Shown here piece after piece: positions 17,937-26,700 of a stretch of 64,000 nucleotides of DNA. The notes beneath the pieces were generated by a model. It saw only the letters and a list, made by a program, of their open reading frames with translations, did no database searches and had not been told where the DNA came from. Both the position numbers and the translations under genes were made by a program. The stretch comes from Lysobacter niastensis (GTDB taxonomy: Bacteria > Pseudomonadota > Gammaproteobacteria > Xanthomonadales > Xanthomonadaceae): positions 1 through 64,000 of the forward strand of contig NZ_JADLZT010000013.1 of NCBI RefSeq assembly GCF_015453285.1, in the 5' to 3' direction. Position 1 is the first letter of the stretch; each line of letters opens with the position of its first letter.

Positions 17937-18134
17937 GCGCGGCTCGCTGCGTCCGGTCGGCATTCCATCCCAGTCAGGGACGGGCCGGGACCGGGCGGTC
18001 CGGAAGCACGATTCCGACCGCCACCGGCAGCGAGGGAAACCCCCCGCATCGTGTACCGCGTCGCCGGTCTGGCGCCGACGGTGGGGCCGCCGCCTCCCTG
18101 GCTAAGGGAAGCCTCATTACCTCTCGAGGTGCGT

Positions 18135-18371
18135 ATGTCCCGTGTATGCCAAGTAACTGGCAAGCGAACGACGACTGGCAACAACGTCTCGCATGCCATG
18201 AACAAGACCCGCCGCCGTTTCCTGCCGAATCTCCATGAGCGCCGCTTCTGGGTCGCTTCCGAGAACCGCTGGATCAAGCTGCGCGTTTCCACCGCTGCCC
18301 TGCGCACCATCGACAAGAACGGCATCGACGCCGTCCTGGCCGACCTGCGCGCCCGCGGCGAAAAGATCTGA
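18135..18371 (+). CDS. rpmB: 50S ribosomal protein L28
   Basis: Ribosomal protein L28, 78 residues, the normal size. It begins [21 protein letters not shown] and ends in LRARGEKI, both typical of the proteobacterial protein. The ATG at 18135 is preceded by GAGGTG; the frame is open further upstream but only the part from here matches L28. It forms an operon with rpmG ten bases downstream. Confidence 0.98.
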   Translation: MSRVCQVTGKRTTTGNNVSHAMNKTRRRFLPNLHERRFWVASENRWIKLRVSTAALRTIDKNGIDAVLADLRARGEKI

Positions 18372-18381
18372 GGACTGAATC

Positions 18382-18546
18382 ATGGCTTCCAAGCGCGACA
18401 AGATCCGCCTGATCTCCACTGCCGGCACCGGTCACTTCTACACGACCGACAAGAACAAGAAGAACACCCCGAACAAGATGGAGGTCAAGAAGTACGACCC
18501 CGTCGTTCGCAAGCACGTGCCGTACAAGGAAGGCAAGATCAAGTGA
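18382..18546 (+). CDS. rpmG: 50S ribosomal protein L33
   Basis: Ribosomal protein L33, 54 residues, starting [20 protein letters not shown]. It is the second gene of the L28-L33 pair. The zinc-binding cysteines found in some L33 forms are absent (the protein has no cysteine), so this is the zinc-free type. Two hairpins and a terminator follow. Confidence 0.98.
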   Translation: MASKRDKIRLISTAGTGHFYTTDKNKKNTPNKMEVKKYDPVVRKHVPYKEGKIK

Positions 18547-18552
18547 TGCAGG

Positions 18553-18573
18553 CGTTCGCGCCTGGCGCGAACG
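18553..18573 (+). other. Perfect 10-base-stem palindrome after rpmG
   Basis: CGTTCGCGCC, one base, GGCGCGAACG, starting six bases after the rpmG stop and 25 bases before the terminator. It may protect the mRNA 3' end or add to termination. Confidence 0.6.
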
Positions 18574-18597
18574 ACATCGCTGATTGCTTCCACAGGA

Positions 18598-18625
18598 AAC
18601 CCGCCGCAAGGCGGGTTTTCTTTTG
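18598..18625 (+). terminator. Rho-independent terminator of rpmB-rpmG
   Basis: The stem AACCCGCC / GGCGGGTT with loop GCAA is followed by a T-rich run (TTCTTTT). Confidence 0.9.
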
Positions 18626-18738
18626 CGCGCGCCTCGGTCCGTCGCCGCTTCCACGATCGCTTAACGGCGTGCGTGTTTCGCTAGCGCTCCGTTTCCGGCG
18701 GCCATGACGGCTGCCGGGCGCCCCCACCGGAGGCGGCG

Positions 18739-19146
18739 ATGTTGCGCAGGTACTGGTTGGCCGGCGTGCTGGCCGTGGTGTCGTGCCCCGCATGGTCGCA
18801 GCCGCCCGACCAGGTGCCGGTGACCGCATCGGGCATGCTCGAACGCATGGACCGCAACGGCGACGGCCGCATCGACTACGAGGAATACCGCAACTCGCTG
18901 CTGCGCCGCTTCGGTCATGCCGACCGCGACGACGATGGCGTGCTGAAAGGCAACGAGGTGCCGAAGAACATGGTCGTGGTCGGCGAGAGCCGGCAGGCGA
19001 GTGGCGATGTGCGTTTCGACGACTACACCGATGCGCTGCGTCCGGTGTTCGACCGCTTCGATGCCAACCGCGACGGCATCCTGGAGCCCGTCGAGATCGA
19101 GAGCTACGCCCGCGCGCGCGCCGGAATGAAGGAGGAAGGCCGATGA
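18739..19146 (+). CDS. Exported EF-hand protein
   Basis: A 135-residue protein with a signal peptide (MLRRYWLAGVLAVVSCPAWSQ) and at least two EF-hand calcium loops: DRNGDGRIDYEE near residue 37 and DANRDGILEPVE near 113, with a third, DRDDDGVLKGNE, between. It should be periplasmic or secreted. GGAGG lies just before the ATG. Its stop overlaps the start of the DUF3011 gene (ATGA), so the two are co-translated. Two other small exported EF-hand proteins are in the window (32783 and 50177). The function is unknown beyond likely calcium binding. Confidence 0.85.
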   Translation: MLRRYWLAGVLAVVSCPAWSQPPDQVPVTASGMLERMDRNGDGRIDYEEYRNSLLRRFGHADRDDDGVLKGNEVPKNMVVVGESRQASGDVRFDDYTDALRPVFDRFDANRDGILEPVEIESYARARAGMKEEGR

Positions 19147-19721
19147 GCCGCCTGTTCGTCCTCGCTGCCACGCTCGGGGGGCTGTACCTCGCGGCGCCCG
19201 TGCTGCACGCGCAGAACATCGTCCGTTGCGAATCCAGCGGCGGCCAGTACCAGTCGTGCCCGGCCGACACGCGCGGTGGCGTCACGCTGTCGCGGCAGTT
19301 GAGCTCGCAAGGCTGCTGGCAGAACGACACCTGGGGCTACGATCGCAACCGCATCTGGGTCACGCACGGATGCCGCGCCGAGTTCGCCGTCGGAAGCCAG
19401 TCATCCGGCAGCAGCGGAAACAGCAACAGCAATGCCGTCGCGGCCGCAGCGGTGGTGGCCTTGCTCGGAGCCGCGGTACTTGCCTCCAAGCATCACGACG
19501 ACGACCGCAATGACGATGACGGCCGTTACGACGGCTATTCCTTCCGTTGCGAATCCAACGACAACCGCTATGTCAGCTGCCCGCTGCCGGGCTCACGCGG
19601 CGACGTCGACATCCGCCGCCAGCTGAGCAAGTCACCGTGTCGTTACGGACAGTCGTGGGGGCGCGATCGCCATTCGGTGTGGGTCGACGACGGTTGCCGC
19701 GCCGAGTTCGTCGTCTACTGA
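19143..19721 (+). CDS. Exported protein with two DUF3011 repeats
   Basis: A 192-residue exported protein. The signal peptide covers about residues 1-21. Two copies of the DUF3011 module follow, each with the pattern RCES...C...RQLS...C...W...W...GCRAEF (about residues 25-82 and 135-190). Between them are a serine/asparagine-rich linker, one hydrophobic helix near residue 100 and an Asp/His-rich stretch (KHHDDDRNDDDG) that could bind metal. Cysteines in each module probably form disulfides. It is coupled to the EF-hand gene. Function unknown. Confidence 0.85.
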   Translation: MSRLFVLAATLGGLYLAAPVLHAQNIVRCESSGGQYQSCPADTRGGVTLSRQLSSQGCWQNDTWGYDRNRIWVTHGCRAEFAVGSQSSGSSGNSNSNAVAAAAVVALLGAAVLASKHHDDDRNDDDGRYDGYSFRCESNDNRYVSCPLPGSRGDVDIRRQLSKSPCRYGQSWGRDRHSVWVDDGCRAEFVVY

Positions 19722-19774
19722 TCGCGCGCGCTGCTTCGCGCATGGCGTCGCCATTCAGGCGGTAGCCGGGTGCG

Positions 19775-19966
19775 TCACGTGGCAGGCGGTTCGTCGATCC
19801 GCTTCAGCACCCGGGTGGTGCCCAGTACTTCGATGCTTCCACCGCGATCCTTGAATCGCAGCAGATCCTCGGCGATGCGGTCACTGATGATCCGCTTTGC
19901 CTGAGCACCCTCGAGCTTCGAGTCGAACGACCCTGATGGGCGGCCTTGGTTCTTCTTGGTGCTCAT
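19775..19966 (-). CDS. Hypothetical small protein (63 residues)
   Basis: Unknown. The ATG at 19966 has AGGGAG six bases upstream. The protein begins MSTKKNQGRPSGSF, is rich in Lys/Arg/Asp/Glu and predicted mostly helical, with no membrane segment or signal peptide. It follows the 88-residue gene by 14 bases, so the two likely share a transcript. The pairing of two tiny soluble proteins resembles a toxin-antitoxin layout, but neither has a recognised fold, so I do not call it one. Confidence 0.6.
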   Translation of the reverse strand: MSTKKNQGRPSGSFDSKLEGAQAKRIISDRIAEDLLRFKDRGGSIEVLGTTRVLKRIDEPPAT

Positions 19967-19980
19967 GCTGCTCCCTGCGC

Positions 19981-20247
19981 CTATGGGTGCCTGGCAATGA
20001 ACGACGCCCGCAATCCGCGATGGTCGAGCAGTTCGCGAATTCGCAGCTCGACAGCCGGGAGATCGCCGAGGCTGGTGGGTGCGAAAAGCGTATAGATGGG
20101 ACGATCGTCGCGATGGCCCGGTTCGCGCCTGCCAACGGATACATCCGGAGACTGGCACGCACGTCTCCAAAGCTCCTGCAATGAAGACGGACCGATGCTT
20201 TGACCCGTACCCAGCGTAAAGGTGAATAGCGCGACCTGGTGGCTCAT
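19981..20247 (-). CDS. Hypothetical small protein (88 residues)
   Basis: Unknown. A GGAAGGA ribosome site eight bases before the ATG supports translation. The protein MSHQVALFTFTLGTGQSIG... is soluble, with no signal peptide; the segment DLPAVELRIRELLDHRGLRASF looks like a helix-strand pair. It is the first gene of a two-gene minus-strand unit and is divergent from the methyltransferase gene. Base use here is less GC-biased than in the surrounding core genes. Confidence 0.6.
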   Translation of the reverse strand: MSHQVALFTFTLGTGQSIGPSSLQELWRRACQSPDVSVGRREPGHRDDRPIYTLFAPTSLGDLPAVELRIRELLDHRGLRASFIARHP

Positions 20248-20456
20248 TCACATCCTTCCGGGTAAGTGTTCCCGAGTATGCGCCATAAGTGCGGTCCAGG
20301 ACGCGCAAACCGAAAGAAATTCCGGTTTTCCGCGGAATAAGGGCGTAGCATCGTGGCGCGGCACGATTTCCGCGTTTCGTCCGACATTTCATTCGTCGCC
20401 CGCCCGCGCCCACACACGTCCAGCTTCTGAAATCGGCTGGCAAGAGGAGCGCTCGC

Positions 20457-21095
20457 TTGGATTCCACCTGCAAGCTCACGGTCAACGTGGGCACGCATGT
20501 CTTTCGCCTGCGCGCCTTGAGCGACCTGAACCGATGCGCCGATACCGCGCAACCGAGTCAGTTCGGTCACCTCTGGCCATCGGCCAGGGTGCTTGCGGAA
20601 ACCATGAACGGATTCGCCGTGGCCGGTCTTCGAGTGCTCGAAATAGGCTGCGGTCTCGGCTTGCCGAGCCTGGTACTGAAGAAGCGCGGCGCCGACATCA
20701 CCGCGAGTGACCATCACCCTCTCGCGGAAGCGTTCCTTGCATACAACACCGCCCTCAACGGGATGGATCGCATCGCCTACCGCGACATTACCTGGGCCGT
20801 ACCGGACCCTGATGCAGGACAATTCGATTTGATCATCGGCAGCGACGTGCTTCGTGAAGGCGACGATGGTGCAAGGCTGAGCCGCCTCGTGCTCAGGCAT
20901 GCCGCACCCAACGCGGAGATCGTCATCACCGATCCCGGAAGGGGCGTGAGCGCGCCATTCACCCGTGCCATGCAGGCGCAGGGATTCGCGGGCAACGTGC
21001 TGCGACCCTCGATCGACGATCAGGACTTCAGGTTTCGCATTCGCCTGCTGAAGTTCAGGCGTTCGCCCGAACGCGTCGCGAGGGCAGTGCCGTGA
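20457..21095 (+). CDS. Class I SAM-dependent methyltransferase (METTL21/Nnt1-like)
   Basis: Rossmann-fold methyltransferase of 212 residues. The SAM motif VLEIGCGLGLPSLVLKKRG is at about residues 60-78 with the acidic motif II ASDHHPLAEAF next, and motif IV is QFDLIIGSDVLREGD. The order and the LWPSARVL entry match the METTL21/Nnt1-like lysine methyltransferase group, which modifies proteins, but small-molecule targets are possible. Translation starts at TTG with GAGGAG seven bases upstream. The stop overlaps the GTG of the YkgJ gene, indicating coupling. Confidence 0.78.
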   Translation: MDSTCKLTVNVGTHVFRLRALSDLNRCADTAQPSQFGHLWPSARVLAETMNGFAVAGLRVLEIGCGLGLPSLVLKKRGADITASDHHPLAEAFLAYNTALNGMDRIAYRDITWAVPDPDAGQFDLIIGSDVLREGDDGARLSRLVLRHAAPNAEIVITDPGRGVSAPFTRAMQAQGFAGNVLRPSIDDQDFRFRIRLLKFRRSPERVARAVP

Positions 21096-21400
21096 CGCTG
21101 GAGAAGCGCTCGGAGGTTTCGTGTGATCGCTGCGATGCGGTCTGTTGCCGGCTTACGGTCGTGCTCATGCCTGGGGACAACGTGCCAAGGCACCTGGTCG
21201 ACAGGTTGCCGGACGGGCCCGAAGTCATGCGAAAGGACGAGGACGGCTGGTGCGCGGCAGTGGACCACTCGAAGATGAACTGCAGCATCTACGAGCAGCG
21301 TCCCTCCGTATGCCGGAAATTCTCGATGGGCAGCGCCTATTGCCGATCCGAGCGGGAGCGTTACCGTGACCGGCACCTGATCGACATCGTGCTTGCATGA
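21092..21400 (+). CDS. YkgJ family cysteine-cluster protein
   Basis: A 102-residue protein with the CxxCxxxCC signature near residues 11-19 and further cysteines at about 54, 64, 74 and 83, typical of the YkgJ/UPF0153 family thought to bind zinc or an iron-sulfur cluster. It starts at GTG and overlaps the end of the methyltransferase gene by four bases. Such proteins are often encoded beside methyltransferases, which suggests the pair acts together. No biochemical role is established. Confidence 0.82.
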   Translation: MTLEKRSEVSCDRCDAVCCRLTVVLMPGDNVPRHLVDRLPDGPEVMRKDEDGWCAAVDHSKMNCSIYEQRPSVCRKFSMGSAYCRSERERYRDRHLIDIVLA

Positions 21401-21526
21401 CGTCATCGGTCATCCGTCCACGCTGCGGACGGGACTGAATAACGCCCCCCGCTCGCGCCATGCTCGTGCGCATGGGTGGCGTAAAGCCTGTATGGTGAAG
21501 CCGCACTCGGTCGCAGTCGCTGCGCC

Positions 21527-21796
21527 GTGCTCTCGGGCCTCCGTGCATCCCGCTACTGCGAGCCCTTCATGATCCTTGCCATCTACATGCGACCCAGCGG
21601 GTCCTGTCTGGTCCTGCCCGATTGTTTCCTGCCTTCCGGAGAGACCGGGGCATTTGCCTATCTCGGCGAGCTCCATGAGAGCGCGGTGCCGAGCGACATG
21701 TGGAGCCGGATACGCGAAGAGGTCGACGCGCGCGGCCACGCCGAACTGTCGAGCGACTCCGCAGCGCGACGCTACATCCGACGACACGGGACTTGA
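21527..21796 (+). CDS. Hypothetical small protein (89 residues)
   Basis: Unknown. The frame opens with GTG at 21527; an ATG at 21569 (protein MILAIYMRPSGS...) may be the true start, giving 75 residues. The product is soluble, mildly acidic and without a known motif. Its TGA overlaps a TTG that starts the next frame, which argues for a coupled pair. No good ribosome site is visible. Moderate doubt that it is translated. Confidence 0.45.
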   Translation: MLSGLRASRYCEPFMILAIYMRPSGSCLVLPDCFLPSGETGAFAYLGELHESAVPSDMWSRIREEVDARGHAELSSDSAARRYIRRHGT

Positions 21797-22116
21797 ACCA
21801 GTTCACGGCTATTGCACTGGTTGCGTTCCTCATCGCCTTCGGCATCGAGAACGTCGTCGTCGCGGTTTTTGTCAGACAGTTCCGCGCGCGTCATCCAGGT
21901 CAATGGACGCAGGCGTTCGGTTCCACCGGCACCAGGGCCGCCACCGGTGTCTTCGCGGTCGCGCGCTACGTGCGTGAGTACGGCTTCCTCGAACAGGGCG
22001 ACAAAAGCGTCATCCGCTTCTGCAGGAGCCGGCGTCCCGGCATCCTGACGGCATACCGGGCGACCGTGCTCATGGGCCTGGCATTGTTGTTCTGCATTCT
22101 CCTGAAAGGCTGGTAG
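21793..22116 (+). CDS. Hypothetical two-helix membrane protein (107 residues)
   Basis: Unknown. From the TTG at 21793, which overlaps the stop of the previous gene, the protein begins with a hydrophobic helix (FTAIALVAFLIAFGIENVVVAVF) and ends with a second one (ATVLMGLALLFCILL). Between them is a basic loop of about 60 residues. An upstream in-frame start at 21700 would add an arginine-rich stretch that looks like the shadow of the other frame. The two-helix hairpin layout resembles small inner-membrane proteins. Confidence 0.5.
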   Translation: MNQFTAIALVAFLIAFGIENVVVAVFVRQFRARHPGQWTQAFGSTGTRAATGVFAVARYVREYGFLEQGDKSVIRFCRSRRPGILTAYRATVLMGLALLFCILLKGW

Positions 22117-22209
22117 CGACAGCGGCGGTCGGATCGGCTTCGATCCGGGCTTTGGGCAGCCGCGGGGCCCTTCACTTTCCGGGCGGCCGGTGCCTGCTCC
22201 AATGCCGCG

Positions 22210-23631
22210 ATGTCCGACCTGTCTCCCGGCTACTGGCTGTTCCTGCTCGACTGGCTGATCCGCCTGGCGGCGCTGGCGTGGATTCCCACGCGCAGCGCGC
22301 CGGCCGCCGCGCGCAGCTGGCTGCTGCTGGTCGGGTTCGTGCCGCTGCTGGGCCTGCCGCTCTATCTGGTGCTGGGTCATCCGTGGCTGGCCAAACAGCG
22401 GCGCATCCGCCAGGCGCGCGCGTCGCAGCTGATCCGCCATCGACAGGCCGGCCTCAAGCAGCTGCGTTGGGCGCCGCAGTCCGTGGAAGACGAAGTCGCG
22501 GACGTCGCGCGGCTGGCCGAACGGGTGGGCGACTTCATGCCGATGAGCGGCAACGCCGTCGAGCTGCTGGACCGCTACGACGAATCGATCGCGCGCCTGC
22601 TGGCCGACATCGACGCCGCCACGCATGAAGTGCACCTGCTGTACTACCTGATGTATGACGACGGCATCGGCCGCAGCGTCGCGAACGCCCTGCAGCGCGC
22701 GGCCGGGCGCGGCGTGCGCTGTCGCGTCCTGCTCGATGCGGTCGGCGCGAAGCCGGGCCTGCGCGCGTGGGCGCGACCGCTGCGCGCGAGTGGCGTCGAC
22801 GTGCGTGCGATGCTCGCTGGCGGCCTGGCATGGCGCTCGCTGTCGCGCATGGACCTGCGCAACCATCGCAAGCTGGCGGTGATCGACGGCCACACCGGCC
22901 ACATCGGTTCGCAGAACCTGGCCGACGCCAGCTTCGTTCCCGGCCATCCCAATCGGGAGCTCGTCGTCCGAGCGCGCGGCCCGGCGGTGCGGCAGCTGGC
23001 CGCGCTGTTCGCCAGCGACTGGCTGATCGAGACCGGCGAGCAGCTCGAGGTCGGTGGCGGCGACGGCGACGGCGCCGCGGGCACCGTGGCGGCGCAGGTA
23101 TTGCCGAGCGGACCGGCGTATCCGTTCCAGAACGCGCGCGACGTCGTGATCGCGCTGATCCAGCGCGCACGCGAACGCGTGGTGCTGGCGACGCCGTACT
23201 TCGTGCCCGACGACGCCACGCTCAGCGCGCTGCGCATCGCCGCGCTGGCGGGGGTCGACGTGCTGCTGGTGCTGTCGGCCAGCAACAACAAGCCGCTCAC
23301 GCGCTGGGCTCAGGAGGCCTACTACGAGGAGCTGCTTCGCTGCGGCGTGCACATCGCGCTTTACCGGCCACACTTCCTGCACGCCAAGCATCTCAGCGTC
23401 GACGACGGCATCGCCCTGATCGGCTCGATCAACCTCGACATCCGCTCGTTCGCACTCAACGCCGAGGCCGGGCTGCTGTGTTACGACGCCGGCGTCGTGG
23501 CGCGACTGCGCGGCATCGAGGCCGGTTACCTGGACGACGCCGAGCGCCTGGACCTGGCGCGCTGGAGCGGACGCCCCCGCTGGCGGCGCAGTCGCGAAGG
23601 CATTGCCAGGCTGGCCGATTCGCTGATGTAG
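22210..23631 (+). CDS. cls: Cardiolipin synthase (phospholipase D family)
   Basis: Membrane enzyme of 473 residues that joins two phosphatidylglycerols to cardiolipin. Two N-terminal membrane helices (about residues 10-30 and 37-57) are followed by two phospholipase D domains with HKD motifs: HRKLAVID near residue 219 and HAKHLSVD near 394, each followed by the expected Gly-Ser-x-Asn (IGSQN, IGSINLD). The length is normal for ClsA-type enzymes. It stands between the accessory patch and the sensor kinase gene. Confidence 0.93.
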   Translation: MSDLSPGYWLFLLDWLIRLAALAWIPTRSAPAAARSWLLLVGFVPLLGLPLYLVLGHPWLAKQRRIRQARASQLIRHRQAGLKQLRWAPQSVEDEVADVARLAERVGDFMPMSGNAVELLDRYDESIARLLADIDAATHEVHLLYYLMYDDGIGRSVANALQRAAGRGVRCRVLLDAVGAKPGLRAWARPLRASGVDVRAMLAGGLAWRSLSRMDLRNHRKLAVIDGHTGHIGSQNLADASFVPGHPNRELVVRARGPAVRQLAALFASDWLIETGEQLEVGGGDGDGAAGTVAAQVLPSGPAYPFQNARDVVIALIQRARERVVLATPYFVPDDATLSALRIAALAGVDVLLVLSASNNKPLTRWAQEAYYEELLRCGVHIALYRPHFLHAKHLSVDDGIALIGSINLDIRSFALNAEAGLLCYDAGVVARLRGIEAGYLDDAERLDLARWSGRPRWRRSREGIARLADSLM

Positions 23632-23701
23632 CCATGCGGCTCCGTGCCGGTGCGCCGGATCGCCCTTACACTCGGGCGACGATGCGAAAAGAGGGTTGCC
23701 G

Positions 23702-26700
23702 GTGATCCCGGGTTGGCTGCTGCTGCTGGTGTCGGTCGCGTACGTGGGCCTGTTGTTCGCGGTGGCCCATGTCGGCGACCGGCGCGGCACCGGATCCCGC
23801 GGACGCTGGTTGCGCCCGGCCATCTATTCGCTGGCACTGGCCGTCTACTGCTCGTCGTGGACCTTCTATGGCGCGGTCGGCACCGCGTCGCGCACCGGCC
23901 TGGGTTTCCTGCCGATCTATCTCGGCCCGCTGCTGATGCTGGCGTTTGGCTGGCGCATCCTCGAACGGCTGGTGCTGATCTCCGGCGAGCACCGCATCGT
24001 CTCGATCGCCGACTTCCTGTCCTCGCGCTATGGCCGAGCGCCGGGGCTCGCCGCGCTGGTCGCCAGCGTCGCGCTGGTGGCGGCGGTGCCGTACGTCGCG
24101 CTGCAGTACAAGGCCGTGGCAATGAGCGTGCAGGTGCTGGCCGGCGTCCCCGGCAACGTCGGCATGCTGGCTGATCCGGCGTTCTGGGTCGCACTGCTGC
24201 TGGCGGTGTTCGCGATCCTGTTCGGCACGCGCCAGGTCGACGCCACCGAACACCACCGCGGCATGGTGCTGGCGGTGGCGCTGGAATCGCTGGTGAAGCT
24301 GGTGGCCTTCGTCGCGATCGGCCTGTTCGCGCTGGTGCACCTGCCCGGTACCGCTTGGCTGCCCGAGCGCATGGTGCAGGCGGCCAGCGTCGTGACCGCG
24401 CCCGGCGTGCCGGCCGGTTTCGTCGCGCAGACGCTGCTCGCGTTCGCCGCGATCTTGTGCCTGCCGCGCCAGTTCCACGTCGCCGTGGTCGAGTGCCAGG
24501 ACGCGGGTGACCTGCGTCCGGCACGCTGGATGTTCGGCGGCTACCTGCTGCTGGTCACCCTGCTGGTCGTGCCGATCACGTTGACCGGCCAGGCCCTGCT
24601 GGCCGGCAGCGGCGTCTCGCCCGACACGTATGTGCTGGCGCTGCCGCTGGCGTTGAACCACGACACGCTGGCGCTGTTCGTCTACATCGGCGGCTTCTCG
24701 GCCGCGACCGGCATGGTGATCGTCGCCAGCGTCGCGCTGTCGACGATGGTCAGCAACGACCTGGTGATGCCGCTGCTGCTGCGCGGCGGTGCACTGCACG
24801 AGAAGCACAGCATCGACAAGCAGGTGCTGTGGGTGCGACGCATCACCATCCTGGTGCTGGCGATGATGGCCTACGCCTACCATCGCGGCGCCGCCCACTA
24901 CGCGGGCGCGAACGGCGACACGCTGGCGCAGCATGGCCTGCTCGCATTCGCCGCGGTCGCGCAGTTCGCGCCGGCGCTGATCGGCGGCCTGTACTGGCGC
25001 GGTGCCAGCCGGGCCGGTGCCTACGCCGGCCTGTCGGCGGGCGCGCTGGTGTGGCTGTACACGCTGATGCTGCCGGCGCTGGCGAAGGTGGGCTGGCTGG
25101 GAGGCGGCTGGATCGAACAGGGGCCGCTGGGCGTGGAGTGGCTGCGGCCACAGCAGCTGTTCGGCCTGCAGGGTTGGGACCCGTTGACGCATGGCGCGTT
25201 CTGGTCGCTGCTGTTCAACATCGGCGCGTTCGTGTTCGTGTCGGTCCGGCAGCGGCCGCGATTGCAGGAACAACTGCTGGCCGCGCCTTACCTGGATCCT
25301 TACGCGCAACGCCCTGCGCTCGGGCCCGGCGGCTGGGCCGGCAACGTCCGCGCCGGCGACCTATTGGCGCTGGCCGAGCGCATCGTCGGCGAGCGCAACG
25401 CCCGCCGCGCGTTCGAGGAGCATGCGCAGCAGCAGGCCCGACCGTGGCAACCGGAGCAGCCGGCCGACCGTGCGCTGGCGCAATTCACCGAGCGACTGCT
25501 CGCCTCAGCGATCGGCGCCGCGTCGGCGCGACTGACACTCACCACGGCATTGCGCGGTTCCGGCATGGAACTGGGCGAGGTCGTCGCGCTGCTCGACGAG
25601 GCCAACCAGGAACTGCGTTTCAACCGGCAGATCCTGTCGACGACGCTGGAGAACATCAGCCAGGGCGTCAGCGTGGTCGATCCGGCGATGCGGCTGGTCG
25701 CATGGAACCGCCGCTACCAGGAGCTGTTCGACTACCCCGACGGCATGCTCTACGTCGGCCGGCCGGTCAGCGACCTGATCCGCTGGAACGCCGAGCGCGG
25801 CGAGATGGGCGCAGGCCCGCTTTCGGAACGCGCGATCGACGAGCAGGTGCGCAGGCGCCTCGCCCACCTGCGCGCAGGCGCGCCGCACGTGTTCGAGCGT
25901 GTTCGCGCCAACGGCCAGGTCATCGAAATGCGCGGACGCCCGTTGCCGGGTGGCGGCTATGTCACCAGCTACAGCGACGTCACCGACTACAAGCGCGCGG
26001 AAGAAGACCTGAAGGTCATCAACGAGACGCTGGAGCAGCGCGTCGAGGAGCGCACGCGCGAGGCGCAGTCGGCGCAGCAGTCGAAGACGCGGTTCCTCGC
26101 CGCGATCAGCCACGACGTGCTGCAGCCGCTCAATGCCGCGCGGCTGTTCGCCACCGCGTTGCGCGAATCGCAGGACACCGGCGAGCAGGCGCACCTGGCC
26201 GAACGCGTCGATGCCTCGCTGCGCGCCGCCGAGGACCTGCTCGATGGCCTGCTCGACATCTCGCGGCTGGACGCCGGTGCGTTGCGCATCGAGATCGTCG
26301 ATTTCGACGTCAACGAACTGCTGCGCGAGCTGGTCGCGCAGTACGCGCCGGTGGCGGCCGGACGCGGGTTGCAGCTGCGCGTGCGCGCGCCGGATCGGCC
26401 GCGTCCGGTGCGCAGCGACCGCCGCCTGCTGCGCCGGGCGCTGCAGAACTTCCTGGCCAACGCGCTGCGCTACACCCGCCAGGGTGGCGTGCTGATCGCC
26501 GCGCGCGTGCGCGAAGGCGCGGTCGAGCTGCAGGTGTGGGATACCGGGCCGGGCATCTCCGAGCATCATCTGGAACAGATCTTCGACGAGTTCCGCCGCT
26601 TCGATCAGCCCGGCATCGGCGGCGAGCGCGGCCTCGGCCTCGGCCTGTCGATCTGCCAGCGCATCGCGCGCACGCTCGACCATCCGCTGCGCGTGCGTTC

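Noticed and set aside
19775-20247. Toxin-antitoxin pair
   Set aside because: Two small adjacent genes are present but neither has a recognisable toxin or antitoxin motif, and their order and sizes alone are not enough.
21772-23823. Long minus-strand frame of about 683 codons over the cardiolipin synthase gene
   Set aside because: Low-complexity composition without a family; the plus strand has cls with both HKD motifs.
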